A stretch of DNA of 64,000 nt from Rhizobium sp. Leaf453 (GCF_001425605.1 NZ_LMRG01000023.1:72420-136419), one strand, 5' to 3'; numbered from the stretch's first letter, positions 7,795-17,256 are shown. A program made the numbers and translations. Notes: generated from the sequence alone by a model not told the origin.

Positions 7795-9705
7795 ATGACA
7801 GAGTTAGACGGCATCGCTCCGGCGATCGCTCAGGCGTTGAGCAAGCGCGGTTATTCAGAGTTGACGCCGGTTCAGAAGGCTGTTCTCGGGCCGGAACTCG
7901 AGGGCAGGGACGCGCTGGTTTCGGCGCAGACCGGATCCGGCAAGACTGTCGCTTTCGGTCTCGCGCTGGCATCGACCCTGCTTGAGGGCAAGGATCGCTT
8001 CGGTGCGGTCGGCGCGCCGCTGGCGCTTGCTGTCGCACCGACCCGCGAACTGGCGCTGCAGGTCAAGCGCGAGCTGGAATGGCTCTATGAACTGACCGGC
8101 GCGACCGTTGCCTCCTGCGTCGGCGGCATGGACATGCGTAGTGAACGGCGCGCGCTCGATCGCGGCGCCCATATCGTCGTTGGAACCCCGGGCCGTCTTT
8201 GCGACCATATCCGCCGCAGCGGCCTCGACATGTCGGCTCTGAAGGCCGTCGTGCTTGACGAAGCCGATGAGATGCTGGACCTCGGTTTCCGTGAAGATCT
8301 CGAGTTCATTCTCGAGGAAGCGCCATCCGAGCGGCGCACCCTGATGTTCTCGGCGACCGTGCCGCGTTCGATCGCCAACCTGGCCAAGAGCTACCAGCGC
8401 GATGCCGTGCGCATCACCACGCAAGCCGAACAGAAGCAGCATCTCGATATCGAATACCGGGCTCTGACCGTTGCCCCGGCCGACCGCGAAAACGCGATCA
8501 TCAATGTTTTGCGCTTCTACGAGGCGAAGAATGCGCTGGTATTCTGCTCAACCAGAGCGGCCGTCAATCACCTGACCGCGCGCTTCAACAACCGCGGTTT
8601 CTCGGTCGTCGCCATGTCCGGCGAACTCAGCCAGAACGAGCGGACGCATGCGCTGCAGGCCATGCGTGACGGTCGTGCCCGGGTTTGCATTGCCACCGAC
8701 GTCGCCGCGCGCGGCATCGATCTGCCGGGACTTGAACTGGTGATCCATGCCGACCTGCCGACCAATCCGGAAACCCTCCTGCACCGCAGCGGCCGTACGG
8801 GTCGCGCCGGGCGCAAGGGCGTCAGCGCGCTGATCGTGCCTAACAGCGCCCGCCGCAAGGCCGAACGCCTGCTGCGCGACGCCAACATCAATGCCGACTG
8901 GGCACGTCCGCCGTCGGCCGATGACGTCAATCGCCGCGACGATGAGCGGGTTCTTGCCGATCCGGCGCTGACCGACCCGATCACGGCCGATGAAGCAGAC
9001 TTCATCCGCGAACTCCTGGAAAAACATGGCCCCGAACAGGTGGCCGCCGCTTTCCTTCGTCAGGTGCGCGCCGGGCGCTCGGCGCCGGAAGACCTGATGG
9101 ATACGCCGGCCTACACGCCATCGGGCGAGCGCGCTCCCCGTGGCGACCGTCGGGAGCGTGGCGAACCGCGTGCGCCGCGTGGTGATTTCGGCGATAGCGT
9201 CTGGTTCTCGCTGTCGGCTGGCCGCAAGCAGAATGTCGAGCCGCGCTGGCTGATCCCGATGCTCTGCCGCATCGGTAAGATCACCAAGCAGGAAATCGGC
9301 GCGATCAAGATGCAGACCGAGGAAACCTATGTCGAGATCGCCCGCGAATGGTCCGATCGTTTCGTCGAGGCTGTCGGCCCGAAGCGGGCGCTCGAAAAGG
9401 GCATCGTCGTGACCCAGTTGGATGGCGCGCCGGACCTTTCCGGCCCGCGTGGTGGCTTTGCCGGCAAGAAGCCGTATCCTGCCAAGCAGGGTGACTGGAA
9501 GGGCGAGGGCAAGCCGAAGCGCAAGTTCGAAGGCAAGCCAGATTTTGCCGGCGCCGACAACCGTTCGGCGGAAAAGGCGGATGGAAAGCCTTGGACGAAG
9601 AAGGGCAAGCCGGGCTTCGACAAGCCGAAGTTTGACAAGCCGAAGTTCGACAAGGGCGGCGCCGAGGGAACGAAGCGCAAGCCGTTCAAGAACAAGGCGA
9701 ATTGA
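7795..9705 (+). CDS. DEAD-box RNA helicase (DbpA/CsdA type) with basic C-terminal tail
   Basis: The 636-residue protein has all helicase motifs in order: Q motif (YSELTPVQ), motif I AQTGSGKT, Ia PTRELA, Ib TPGRL, II DEAD, III SAT, V ARGID and VI HRSGRTGRAG, giving two RecA domains to about residue 370. A DbpA-type RNA-binding domain follows (SVWFSLSAGRKQNVEPRWLI, about residues 470-545). The end is a Lys-rich, KPKFDK-repeated tail likely to be disordered and RNA-binding. Expected role: ATP-dependent remodelling of rRNA or mRNA, often cold-induced. The ATG at 7795 places the Q motif at the usual distance; an upstream extension to 7708 is not family-like. Confidence 0.93.
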   Translation: MTELDGIAPAIAQALSKRGYSELTPVQKAVLGPELEGRDALVSAQTGSGKTVAFGLALASTLLEGKDRFGAVGAPLALAVAPTRELALQVKRELEWLYELTGATVASCVGGMDMRSERRALDRGAHIVVGTPGRLCDHIRRSGLDMSALKAVVLDEADEMLDLGFREDLEFILEEAPSERRTLMFSATVPRSIANLAKSYQRDAVRITTQAEQKQHLDIEYRALTVAPADRENAIINVLRFYEAKNALVFCSTRAAVNHLTARFNNRGFSVVAMSGELSQNERTHALQAMRDGRARVCIATDVAARGIDLPGLELVIHADLPTNPETLLHRSGRTGRAGRKGVSALIVPNSARRKAERLLRDANINADWARPPSADDVNRRDDERVLADPALTDPITADEADFIRELLEKHGPEQVAAAFLRQVRAGRSAPEDLMDTPAYTPSGERAPRGDRRERGEPRAPRGDFGDSVWFSLSAGRKQNVEPRWLIPMLCRIGKITKQEIGAIKMQTEETYVEIAREWSDRFVEAVGPKRALEKGIVVTQLDGAPDLSGPRGGFAGKKPYPAKQGDWKGEGKPKRKFEGKPDFAGADNRSAEKADGKPWTKKGKPGFDKPKFDKPKFDKGGAEGTKRKPFKNKAN

Positions 9706-9720
9706 GAAAACAGCTGATGT

Positions 9721-9753
9721 GTAGGTCGGATTCGGTGGACGGGTCCGATCTAC
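9721..9753 (+). terminator. Hairpin after helicase gene
   Basis: A 10-bp stem (GTAGGTCGGA / TCCGATCTAC, one G-U pair) with a 13-nt loop lies 16 nt past the helicase stop. No T-run, so its strength is uncertain. Confidence 0.5.
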
Positions 9754-9849
9754 AGTAACTCAGACAGTTTGGGGACATGGAGGGTTCAGCGATATTTCTC
9801 GCCGAGTGCGGAGAGGTCAGCCCTAATCCTTCGATACTTCAAACGATAA

Positions 9850-10527
9850 TCAGTCAAAACGGGCTGCAAAATCCATAATCTGATCTGCCGACTGGCTGGG
9901 TTTTGCCTGCAAGAGGAAATGCCGCCCGTCAATTTTCAAGATCTCGCAGGCAGCACGTCCAAAATCCAGCGACATTTCCGGCGGTACCAGTCGATCCTGC
10001 GTTGCCTGAAGATAGATGCTGGGAAGCGACAATCGGCGCAGTTGCTCGACTGCATCGGCGTTAAGAGCTTCTCTCAGCCTTCCCGCAATCGTTTTCGCGG
10101 GAACCAGCTTCATCGCCCGCCTGAATTTTTCGGTGAAATCTCTCCTTGACCATCGGCCCATGAGGAGCGGCTGTGCCACCCCCGTCAGAAGACGGGACTT
10201 GATCGGCATGATCTCAACGGTATGGGTCAGGAAGAGAGGCACTCGCACCGACGTCTTTGCAAACGTTGCCACGAAAACGATGCCTTTCAAACCGGCCGTG
10301 TCCGCGGAAGCAAGCATGATGGCAAGTGGTCCGGAGAAGGATTCCGCCACGATGATGAAATCGTCCTTCGGCAGGATGTTCTCAAGCCAAGCCTGAAGAT
10401 CCATGTAGCGGTGGAGTTCCGGCGGGTATTGGACGACTGAAACAGAGTGTCTCGATGTAAGGATGTCCTCGACGTCCGACGGGAGTTCTCCGGTTCCATC
10501 CAAGCCTGGCAGACTGACGATATTCAT
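9850..10527 (-). CDS. Alpha/beta-fold hydrolase
   Basis: The 225-residue small alpha/beta hydrolase begins with the oxyanion strand MNIVSLPGLDGTGEL. A nucleophile elbow follows (AESFSGP, Ser about residue 63), then the acid in ATQDRLVP and the catalytic His in DGRHFLLQ near the C-terminus. The complete triad suggests an active esterase or lipase-like enzyme; the substrate is unknown. The start at 10527 gives the canonical first strand directly. It stands alone, divergent from the PAS-GGDEF gene. Confidence 0.8.
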   Translation of the reverse strand: MNIVSLPGLDGTGELPSDVEDILTSRHSVSVVQYPPELHRYMDLQAWLENILPKDDFIIVAESFSGPLAIMLASADTAGLKGIVFVATFAKTSVRVPLFLTHTVEIMPIKSRLLTGVAQPLLMGRWSRRDFTEKFRRAMKLVPAKTIAGRLREALNADAVEQLRRLSLPSIYLQATQDRLVPPEMSLDFGRAACEILKIDGRHFLLQAKPSQSADQIMDFAARFD

Positions 10528-10696
10528 GGGCGATCAGTAACCTGTAACCCTTGCTGCGGCCAGTCTTTATACGCACCCGGCATGTAACGGCGGGCATCAC
10601 TTCATCGAAACTCAAGCGTTCTTGCGCCCAAAGAGGCAGAAGGAAACCCAAAAGCAACCTTTACTGCGCATATTCGTGCCATTTAGCATCGACATC

Positions 10697-11707
10697 ATGT
10701 CGGTGGCAAGCAGCGGGTATCCGGGCATGGCGTCATCTTCAGTTGCGGTGCGAACTCAACCGGATAAAGCCCGAACGGAGCGTGCGCACAGGAAGCAGGC
10801 TTCGGCGCGTTTCGAGCATCTGCAGGAACTGTTCGACAAGTCGTTCAAGGCGGCGCGGGTCGGTATCTGGGAATGCAGCCTGCCGGATCAGACACTGACC
10901 TGGACGGATACAGTCTACGAACTTTTCGACCTTGCCCCGCAATGCCCCTTGAATCGGGACGACATCGTCGCGCTCTATACGCCAGAATCGCGCAAGAAGC
11001 TTTCCGAGGTTCGCAGCGCCGTGATCCGGGACGGGGAGGGCTTTACGCTCGACGCCGAGATCGTGACGGCGAAAGGCGTTCCGCGGTGGATCAGGATTAC
11101 CGCAATCGTCGAACGGGTGGGCGGCGAACCCTTCCGCATTTTCGGGATGAAGCAGGACATCACCGCCGAGAAGACGATGTTCGACCATATCAGCCGGTTG
11201 ATGGAAACCGACGCGCTGACCGGCCTTGCCAGCCGCGCGAAATTCGAAGTCACCTACAATCAGATTTGCGGCAAGGCATCCGGACAGGCGCATACCCTCC
11301 TTCTTGTCGATCTGGACGGGTTCAAGGCGGTCAACGATACGCTGGGGCACCAGGCGGGTGACGAGTGCCTGAAGGATGCTGCCAGACGGCTCGTTTCCGC
11401 CATTCCGGATGCCGTGCTGGTCGCCCGTCTCGGTGGTGACGAATTTGCCGTCATTCACGCCTGTCATTCCCTGACGCATCTTCAGGAAACCGGAAGCCGG
11501 ATCGTCAAGGCGCTGGAATGCTGGGTCGGTTCCTATCCGAAGAAGCTGAAGATCAGCGCATCCGTCGGCGGAGCGGTGATTGCCGGCGACATGGCGGCAA
11601 AAGACATTTTTTCGCGGGCCGATAACGCCTTGTACGCGGTCAAGGCGCATGGCCGAAACGGGTTCAGGCTTTTCAATCCGGAGACGATGGCCGTCAGCGC
11701 GGCATAA
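10697..11707 (+). CDS. PAS-GGDEF diguanylate cyclase
   Basis: The 336-residue protein has a PAS_3-type sensor domain (about residues 45-165: ARVGIWECSLPDQTLTWTD to FGMKQDITAEK) and a GGDEF domain with an intact RLGGDEF active site (about residue 250). It would make c-di-GMP from two GTP. The autoinhibitory RxxD site normally just before the motif is absent (PDAV in its place), so product feedback at that site is unlikely. There is no transmembrane segment, so it is probably cytoplasmic. The start is uncertain: ATG at 10697 is used; a TTG at 10622 would add 25 residues and ATG at 10727 would remove 10. It is convergent with the next gene. Confidence 0.85.
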   Translation: MSVASSGYPGMASSSVAVRTQPDKARTERAHRKQASARFEHLQELFDKSFKAARVGIWECSLPDQTLTWTDTVYELFDLAPQCPLNRDDIVALYTPESRKKLSEVRSAVIRDGEGFTLDAEIVTAKGVPRWIRITAIVERVGGEPFRIFGMKQDITAEKTMFDHISRLMETDALTGLASRAKFEVTYNQICGKASGQAHTLLLVDLDGFKAVNDTLGHQAGDECLKDAARRLVSAIPDAVLVARLGGDEFAVIHACHSLTHLQETGSRIVKALECWVGSYPKKLKISASVGGAVIAGDMAAKDIFSRADNALYAVKAHGRNGFRLFNPETMAVSAA

Positions 11708-11722
11708 AGCGCAAAGTCAGCC

Positions 11723-12253
11723 TCAGGCCGGAACATAAGTCAGGCGGATCACTTCGCCGTCGATCACATCGTTGGCAACCAGACGGAGCGGCGGGCGCGG
11801 CCCTGCGAAATAGGGTGTTCCGCGGCCGAGAACGGTGGGGCAGAGATACATCCGGTATTCGTCGATGAGGCCGAGATCGGTCAGGCTCTTCGCCAGCTTT
11901 GTCCCGGCGACTTCGATTTCACCGTCGAGCCGGGTTTTCAGGCTGCGCACCTCTGCTTCCAGGTCCTGCCCGAGTATCGTGGTGTTCGGCCCGGCGGTTT
12001 TCAACGTGCTTGATGCCACCCATTTCGGTTGTTTGCGCCAGGCTTCGGCGAATTCGCGTTCCGCGTCATCCCACTCTGGATGTTCGTCGTCCCAGTAGCT
12101 CATGATCTCGTAGATGCGGCGACCATAGAGGCTACCGGTCTGGCCGCGGGCTTCCTCGATGAAGTGGCGGAAGAGTTTTGCGGTGGGCGTGAACTCCATG
12201 TGGTCGACATAGCCGTCGAGCGACATCATCATTCCGAAAACGAGCTTGGCCAT
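11723..12253 (-). CDS. Dihydrofolate-reductase-family protein (RibD C-terminal domain type)
   Basis: The 176-residue protein starts KLVFGMMMSLDGYVDHMEFTP, the family N-terminus. It carries SLYGRRIYEIMSYW, the LAKSLTDLGLIDEY dimer region and the PTVLGRGTPYF NADPH-side motif. This is the YwjB/YyaP-like group of stand-alone RibD-C reductases; substrate unknown. ATG at 12253 has a good GGGGAGG ribosome-binding site; the 28-codon upstream extension does not fit the family. Its upstream region holds a set of inverted repeats (12299-12344), suggesting a dedicated repressor encoded elsewhere. Confidence 0.85.
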   Translation of the reverse strand: MAKLVFGMMMSLDGYVDHMEFTPTAKLFRHFIEEARGQTGSLYGRRIYEIMSYWDDEHPEWDDAEREFAEAWRKQPKWVASSTLKTAGPNTTILGQDLEAEVRSLKTRLDGEIEVAGTKLAKSLTDLGLIDEYRMYLCPTVLGRGTPYFAGPRPPLRLVANDVIDGEVIRLTYVPA

Positions 12254-12298
12254 GTTCTCATCCTCCCCGGATATTACCGCAATTCCGATTGCGGAATG

Positions 12299-12344
12299 CA
12301 ATTGGTTGAGGCTAGATAAACCGATTTCGTTTTGCAATCGGTTT
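12299..12344. promoter_or_regulatory. Candidate operator: three AATYGGTT half-sites
   Basis: AATTGGTT (12299-12306), AACCGATT (12319-12326) and AATCGGTT (12336-12343) alternate in orientation. The last two form a perfect 9-bp inverted repeat, AAACCGATT-N9-AATCGGTTT. They lie 46-91 bp upstream of the DHFR-family gene and upstream of the divergent cyclase, as expected for a MarR/HxlR/TetR-type operator. The binding protein is not identified. Confidence 0.5.
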
Positions 12345-12493
12345 TACATCGCCGTGCAGGAGGTGGATCAAGACTTTAAGGTGGTCAAAATGAGTGGCGG
12401 TGCATTGTTTTCTGTACGTTCATGCAACTCATTGATATTCTGATATCAACGATAGGTTTTGATTTTTCGTCGATTATCCGGAGTTCAGAGTGC

Positions 12494-14488
12494 ATGTCGG
12501 CAGCAGGGCAGGATCTTCAAGCGAAAAACCCGCCCAGCGTCTGGACGAAGCCGCTTCGGTCCCTGCTCGGGCTTGCGATGGCGGCCCTGCTGATCATCGT
12601 CTCCGGTGCGCTGGTGGGGCTCGACTACTGGCGGGCGCGGGATGCGGCCATCGTCGATGCCGAGGCGGACATGCGGGCTTTTGCCGACCGCCTAGTCGAT
12701 CGATTGGGCATTCTTTCAGGCAGCACGACGGCGCTGGTCGGCTTTACCGCGTCGATCGCCAATTCCATTACCGTCGCGCCGCCGGAGCGGATGAACGACA
12801 AGATCAGGCTGTTGCGCGAGATCGTCGTTCAGGCGCCTAATCTCGACGGCATTTACGCCGGCTATCCCGACGGCGCCTTCATTCAGGCGGTGGCGCTGAA
12901 GGCACAGGCGTGGCGCAAGGCGCTGGATGCGCCGGATGCGGCGGTGGTGGCGATACGATCGATGCACAGCGACCCCGGGGGCGAGCCGAGCAATCGCCTC
13001 ATTTTCCTCGACAGGGATGGCAATCAGATTCTGGAGCGGCGTCTTCGTCCCACCGGCTTCAATCCGCGCCGGCGGCCCTGGTATCAGGTGGCGGTGAATG
13101 GCACGAAACCGGCGGCGATCGGCCCCTATACGATGGTGACGACGGGTACGCCGGGCATGACGATCTCGCAGGCGCATCGAGTTGATGGCGGTATCGTCAT
13201 CGGCGCCGATATCGATCTCGCGACGGTTACCGACTTTCTGGCGCGGGAGCGGCTGACGGCCGGAACGATCGCCTTCATCATGGACTCCACCAACAAGCCG
13301 ATCATCCATTCCGACCGGGCATTGATGGCGCGCATGCTTGCCACGAAGGAAAAGGGGGAGCGGGACGGGGCGCGCGTGTCGAATCCACTTGTGGACGGCA
13401 TACGTGCCAACCTTCCGAAAGACGATGGCGTCAGCTTCGTCACGGTGGACGGTCGGGTCTATGTGGTGATGGCGACATCGGTGAAATCGGCTCTGCTGCT
13501 CGCGGGGCACAGGACGGTGGTCGCGGCACCGCTCGCTGAACTGACCGAGACGGCTCAGCGGAACCTGTTTCAGGGTCTTTCAATTTCGGCTGCGGTGGTT
13601 TTTCTTGGATTGCTCAGTGCCCTGTTTCTCGCGCGCGCAATCACCCGATCACTCGGCGAACTCACCGAAAGCGCCAACCGGCTGCAGGATCTGGATTTCG
13701 CCGCGCCAAGCGAGGTCAACTCGCATGTCACTGAGATTTCGTCGCTTGGCAGGGCGATGAACCGGGCGCGCGACGCGATCTTCACCTTCGCGCTCTATGT
13801 GCCGAAGGAACTGGTGCGCAAGGGCATCGAGTCCGGGCAGTTCGCAGGCCGTGGCGCGCGGCGACAGGAGGTGACGGCCTGGTTCACCGATATCTACGAT
13901 TTCACCACGATCAGCGAGCAGCATTCACCGGAGGAGGTGGTGGCGCTCCTGTCTGATTACTTCGACATCTTCAACGAGACGGTCAGCGCCCATGGCGGCG
14001 AGATCATCCAGTTTCTCGGGGACTCGGTGTTTGCCATGTGGAACGCGCCGACAGCCGACGAGCATCACGCGCTGAATGCCTGTCGGTGCGCGCTCGCGGT
14101 CGAGCGGAAACTCGACGTGTTCAATGCGGACCTGAAGGCCCGGGGCCTGCCGGAACTGCGCACCCGGTTCGGTATTCACACCGGCACGGCGGTTGTCGGC
14201 AGCGTCGGGGCGAAGGAGCGCCTGCAATATACGGCCATGGGCGATACGGTGAACGTCGCTTCGCGCCTCGAGGGCACGAACAAGGTCTACGGCACAACAA
14301 TCCTCGCCAGCAGCGCCGTTGTTGCGCAATGCGCTGACCGTATCGTGTTTCGGCCGCTTGGTGAGGCGCAGGTCAAGGGGAGAGCGACGGCGCTGCTGCT
14401 CTATGAGGTTATCGGGGAGCGAGAGGAAGCGGTGCAACTTTCTCCATCGACGGAGAAGAGTGAGCTTCTCGGCGCTGTGCGGTCCTGA
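12494..14488 (+). CDS. Membrane-bound class III adenylate/guanylate cyclase with Cache sensor and HAMP
   Basis: The 664-residue protein has a first membrane segment (about residues 23-46), a large periplasmic Cache-like domain (about 50-345, with the NPRRRPWYQ motif of dCache sensors), a second membrane segment (about 360-385), a HAMP linker and a class III cyclase domain (about 445-620). The metal aspartates are present in AWFTDIYDFT and FLGDSVFAMW. The transition-state Asn/Arg motif is present in MGDTVNVASRLEG. It should make cAMP (or cGMP) in response to an extracellular ligand. ATG at 12494 has an upstream GGAG; a 24-codon extension is possible but not needed. Rhizobia carry many such cyclases. 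Confidence 0.9.
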   Translation: MSAAGQDLQAKNPPSVWTKPLRSLLGLAMAALLIIVSGALVGLDYWRARDAAIVDAEADMRAFADRLVDRLGILSGSTTALVGFTASIANSITVAPPERMNDKIRLLREIVVQAPNLDGIYAGYPDGAFIQAVALKAQAWRKALDAPDAAVVAIRSMHSDPGGEPSNRLIFLDRDGNQILERRLRPTGFNPRRRPWYQVAVNGTKPAAIGPYTMVTTGTPGMTISQAHRVDGGIVIGADIDLATVTDFLARERLTAGTIAFIMDSTNKPIIHSDRALMARMLATKEKGERDGARVSNPLVDGIRANLPKDDGVSFVTVDGRVYVVMATSVKSALLLAGHRTVVAAPLAELTETAQRNLFQGLSISAAVVFLGLLSALFLARAITRSLGELTESANRLQDLDFAAPSEVNSHVTEISSLGRAMNRARDAIFTFALYVPKELVRKGIESGQFAGRGARRQEVTAWFTDIYDFTTISEQHSPEEVVALLSDYFDIFNETVSAHGGEIIQFLGDSVFAMWNAPTADEHHALNACRCALAVERKLDVFNADLKARGLPELRTRFGIHTGTAVVGSVGAKERLQYTAMGDTVNVASRLEGTNKVYGTTILASSAVVAQCADRIVFRPLGEAQVKGRATALLLYEVIGEREEAVQLSPSTEKSELLGAVRS

Positions 14489-14491
14489 CGA

Positions 14492-15148
14492 TCAATCTTC
14501 CGAATAGCGTTGCTCGCGCCAGGGATCGCCGAGCATATGATAGCCGTTCTTTTCCCAGAAACCCGCCTGGTCGCCGACCAGGAATTCGATGCGGCGGAGC
14601 CATTTGGCGCTTTTCCAGAAATAGAGATGGGGAATGACGAGGCGCATCGGGCCGCCGTGATCGCGTGTCAGCGGTTCGCTTTCCCAGGCCGTGGCCAGAA
14701 TGCCGTCCTCTGAGGCGAAATCGGCGAGCGGCAGGTTGGTCGTATAGCCATCATAGCTGGTCAGCAGGACGAAATTGGCTTCCGGTCGCGGCATCACCAT
14801 ATCTAGCAGATCGTGGGTCGAGACGCCCTGCCAGCGGTTGTCATAGCGCGACCATGTCGTCACGCAGTGAATGTCCGACAGCGTGTTGGTCTGCGGCAAT
14901 TGGTGGAAGGCGTGCCAGTCAAGCTTCACCGGATTTTCGACCGCGCCTACGATCTGCAGGCTCCAGTCCGACACCGAAATCTGCGGCTGCTGGCCGAGAT
15001 CAAGGACCGGCCAGTTCTTCACCAGATGCTGGCCGGGCGGCAGGCGATCGGTTTCGGCGCGGGTGATCCGGCCGGTGAGGAACTTTCCTTCCTCCGCCCA
15101 ACGGCGCTTGGAAAGCGTCAGTTTCGTTTCCGGTATCTCGTCGGTCAT
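14492..15148 (-). CDS. Sulfite-oxidase-like molybdopterin oxidoreductase
   Basis: The 218-residue protein is a single oxidoreductase molybdopterin-binding domain. The molybdenum-ligand Cys is in SDIHCVTTWSRYDN, and the C-terminal motifs GGPMRLVIPHLYFWKSAKW and GFWEKNGYH are typical of the sulfite oxidase superfamily. No twin-arginine or signal peptide is visible, and no haem or dimerisation domain follows, so it is a short cytoplasmic version of unknown substrate. The ATG at 15148 is used; a TTG 11 codons upstream exists. It converges with the cyclase gene with only 3 bp between stops. Confidence 0.85.
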   Translation of the reverse strand: MTDEIPETKLTLSKRRWAEEGKFLTGRITRAETDRLPPGQHLVKNWPVLDLGQQPQISVSDWSLQIVGAVENPVKLDWHAFHQLPQTNTLSDIHCVTTWSRYDNRWQGVSTHDLLDMVMPRPEANFVLLTSYDGYTTNLPLADFASEDGILATAWESEPLTRDHGGPMRLVIPHLYFWKSAKWLRRIEFLVGDQAGFWEKNGYHMLGDPWREQRYSED

Positions 15149-15232
15149 GATTGGCGCTCGCTGCTGTCGGGATTGGTGCAATGCAGCGAATGTCAGGTTT
15201 TATGCGGTCGCCTGTCAAGGAGGGCAGATGCG

Positions 15233-16162
15233 TCAGGTCCAGGTGTAGCGGACAATGTGGAAGAAGACGGGGGCGGCGAAGACGAGGCTGTCGGCCCGGT
15301 CGAGCATACCGCCATGTCCCTCGATCATCTGCCCCCAATCCTTGACGCCGCGGTCCCGCTTGATGGCGGAGGCGACGAGGCCGCCGAAGAAGCCCATGAT
15401 ACAGGCAAGCGCTGCGAGGATTCCGGCCTGCAACGGCGGAAACGGTGTCAGCCAGGAGAGGCCAGCGCCCAGAAGCGAGGCGCTAACAATGCCGCCGATC
15501 AGGCCCTCCCAGGTTTTCGACGGTGACACGCTGGGCGAAATGCGGTGTTTGCCGAACAGCTTGCCGAAAATGTATTGCAGGACATCGCTGCCCTGCACGG
15601 TCGCGATCAGGAAGGCGATCAGCAGCAGCTTCTTGCCCTCGTAGCCAGGAATTTCCAGCGTGATGAGGGCAGGCACGTGACTGATGCAATAGACCGACAG
15701 CATGATGCCCCATTGCTGCTCGCTGATGCGCTCAAGGAACCGCGAGGTATCGCCGGAGAGCGCCGTCAAGGCCGGCATGGCGAGGAAGCAATAGACCGGG
15801 ATGAAGATGGAGTAGAGGCCGTACCAGTCGATCCAGATCAGGTAATATTGCACCGGAATGATGATGGCGAACATGCCGAGCAGGATCCAGTGATCGCTGC
15901 GGCGGGTATGGGTCAGCGTCACATACTCCCTGAGCGCGGCAAACGAGATGAGTGCGAAAAGCACGATGATGCCGGCCTTGCCGAACAGGAAGGCGACGCA
16001 CATCGCTGCAACCATGATCCACCAGGCCTTGATGCGGGCATTGAGGTTGACCAGCGTGGAGGAGAGCGGTTTCTCGCTGCGGAAGGACAGGATGCCGGCG
16101 ACGACGCTGGCGGTGACGAGCACGCCCATCAGGCCGAGGAAAAGCTGCGTGGTTTCGGTCAT
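15233..16162 (-). CDS. Phosphatidate cytidylyltransferase (CdsA family; YnbB-like)
   Basis: The 309-residue protein has about eight membrane segments and the complete CdsA signature near the C-terminus (SAIKRDRGVKDWGQMIEGHG then GMLDR). It would convert phosphatidic acid and CTP to CDP-diacylglycerol. The position at the end of a coupled operon with PlsC, PAP2 and hydrolase genes suggests a specialised second CdsA, like E. coli YnbB, rather than the housekeeping enzyme (which normally sits with bamA/rseP-type genes). Its start overlaps the acyltransferase stop by 4 bp. Confidence 0.9.
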   Translation of the reverse strand: MTETTQLFLGLMGVLVTASVVAGILSFRSEKPLSSTLVNLNARIKAWWIMVAAMCVAFLFGKAGIIVLFALISFAALREYVTLTHTRRSDHWILLGMFAIIIPVQYYLIWIDWYGLYSIFIPVYCFLAMPALTALSGDTSRFLERISEQQWGIMLSVYCISHVPALITLEIPGYEGKKLLLIAFLIATVQGSDVLQYIFGKLFGKHRISPSVSPSKTWEGLIGGIVSASLLGAGLSWLTPFPPLQAGILAALACIMGFFGGLVASAIKRDRGVKDWGQMIEGHGGMLDRADSLVFAAPVFFHIVRYTWT

Positions 16163-16818
16163 GGCCGTTCACCCTTGGCATCGGGGTTCATGTTCAGCAA
16201 AGCCTCTCGCGCGCGATGCAGGAAATCCTTGTGGGCTTCGCCTTCTTTGACGGCGACCGGCGCGCCGAAGATGACGCGGCAGAGCAGAGGAACCGGTAGG
16301 ACGGCCCCCTTGGGCAGGACGCGAGACATGTTTTCGATCCAGCATGGAATGAGTTCCACGTCGGGCCGGGCGATCGCCAGATTGTAGAGGCCGGAGCGAA
16401 AGCGCAGCAGCGGTTCGTCCGTCATGTTGCGGGTGCCTTCGGGAAAGATGATCAGCGATTGCCCCTTGCTCATGGCATCCAGCATGACAACCATCGGGTC
16501 CTGGCTGCGCTCCACCCAGTTGCGCTCGACCAGAACTGTGCGCAAGAGAACCTCGGCCATGAACTTCCGAATGCGGTTCGATCGCCAGTAATCGGCGCCG
16601 GCGACGGCACAGGTGTGGGCGCGCGCTTCCTGGCTGAGGCAGGAGGAAAGCAAGATGAAATCGCCGTGACTGGTATGATTGGCGAAATAGATTCGTTGCC
16701 GGTAGGACGGGCTGCTGCCGCTCCAGATCGGCCGCACGCCGGTGATGGCGCGGGCGAGAATGGCGAGAACAGAACCGGAAAACGATTGCAGATACCGCCT
16801 GTAGTCGATGGCCGCCAT
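16159..16818 (-). CDS. 1-acyl-glycerol-3-phosphate acyltransferase (PlsC family)
   Basis: The 219-residue protein has the acyltransferase motif I NHTSHGDF (NHx4D, about residues 47-53) and motif III FPEGTR (about 125-130). It would acylate lysophosphatidic acid to phosphatidic acid, the substrate of the CdsA-like enzyme encoded just downstream. It begins directly after the stop of the small membrane-protein gene (TGA immediately followed by ATG) and overlaps cdsA-like by 4 bp, so it is translationally coupled on both sides. Confidence 0.88.
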   Translation of the reverse strand: MAAIDYRRYLQSFSGSVLAILARAITGVRPIWSGSSPSYRQRIYFANHTSHGDFILLSSCLSQEARAHTCAVAGADYWRSNRIRKFMAEVLLRTVLVERNWVERSQDPMVVMLDAMSKGQSLIIFPEGTRNMTDEPLLRFRSGLYNLAIARPDVELIPCWIENMSRVLPKGAVLPVPLLCRVIFGAPVAVKEGEAHKDFLHRAREALLNMNPDAKGERP

Positions 16819-17256
16819 TCAGAACTGGCCCCCGTGCAGGATGGTGCCGGGCAGGAGGGCGAGGGCCAGGAAAAGAAGGACGCAGACAACGAGCACGAGG
16901 CGCTGCCGGTTGACGAGGCGCAGCGAACCGGCGATCCGTTCAGGCAGGGAGCGCGTGGTTTCGGCGAGTGCACGCAGGCCGGCCCGCGACAGAACCGTAT
17001 CGACTTCTTGCAGTGCCTTGAGTTGATCGGGTGTCGCCGCGATCATCTTGAAGAGGGCGGCGTCGAGCAGCAGATGTGCCGACGTCACCAGCGCCAGAAG
17101 GCCGCACACCAGAAGAGCGGTCCACAGGATGAAAAACAGCGGACCGTGGGTTTCGCGCAGGAATGGCGCGACGGCCAACAGGATCGGGATTGGAACGCCA
17201 CCCCAGAGCGCATTGCGGCGCAGATGAGCAGCGATTTCGAGTGGCGTGCTGATCAT
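16819..17256 (-). CDS. Small two-segment membrane protein of the lipid operon
   Basis: The 145-residue protein has hydrophobic segments at about residues 18-30 and 35-60 (VPIPILLAVAPFL; GPLFFILWTALLVCGLLALV) and another near the C-terminus (LVLVVCVLLFLALALLPG), with a soluble helical stretch between them. I do not recognise the family. It is embedded in the coupled operon (4-bp ATGA overlap with the PAP2 gene, abutting plsC), which argues for a role in the same lipid pathway. The 36-codon upstream extension runs inside the PAP2 gene and is rejected. Confidence 0.7.
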   Translation of the reverse strand: MISTPLEIAAHLRRNALWGGVPIPILLAVAPFLRETHGPLFFILWTALLVCGLLALVTSAHLLLDAALFKMIAATPDQLKALQEVDTVLSRAGLRALAETTRSLPERIAGSLRLVNRQRLVLVVCVLLFLALALLPGTILHGGQF

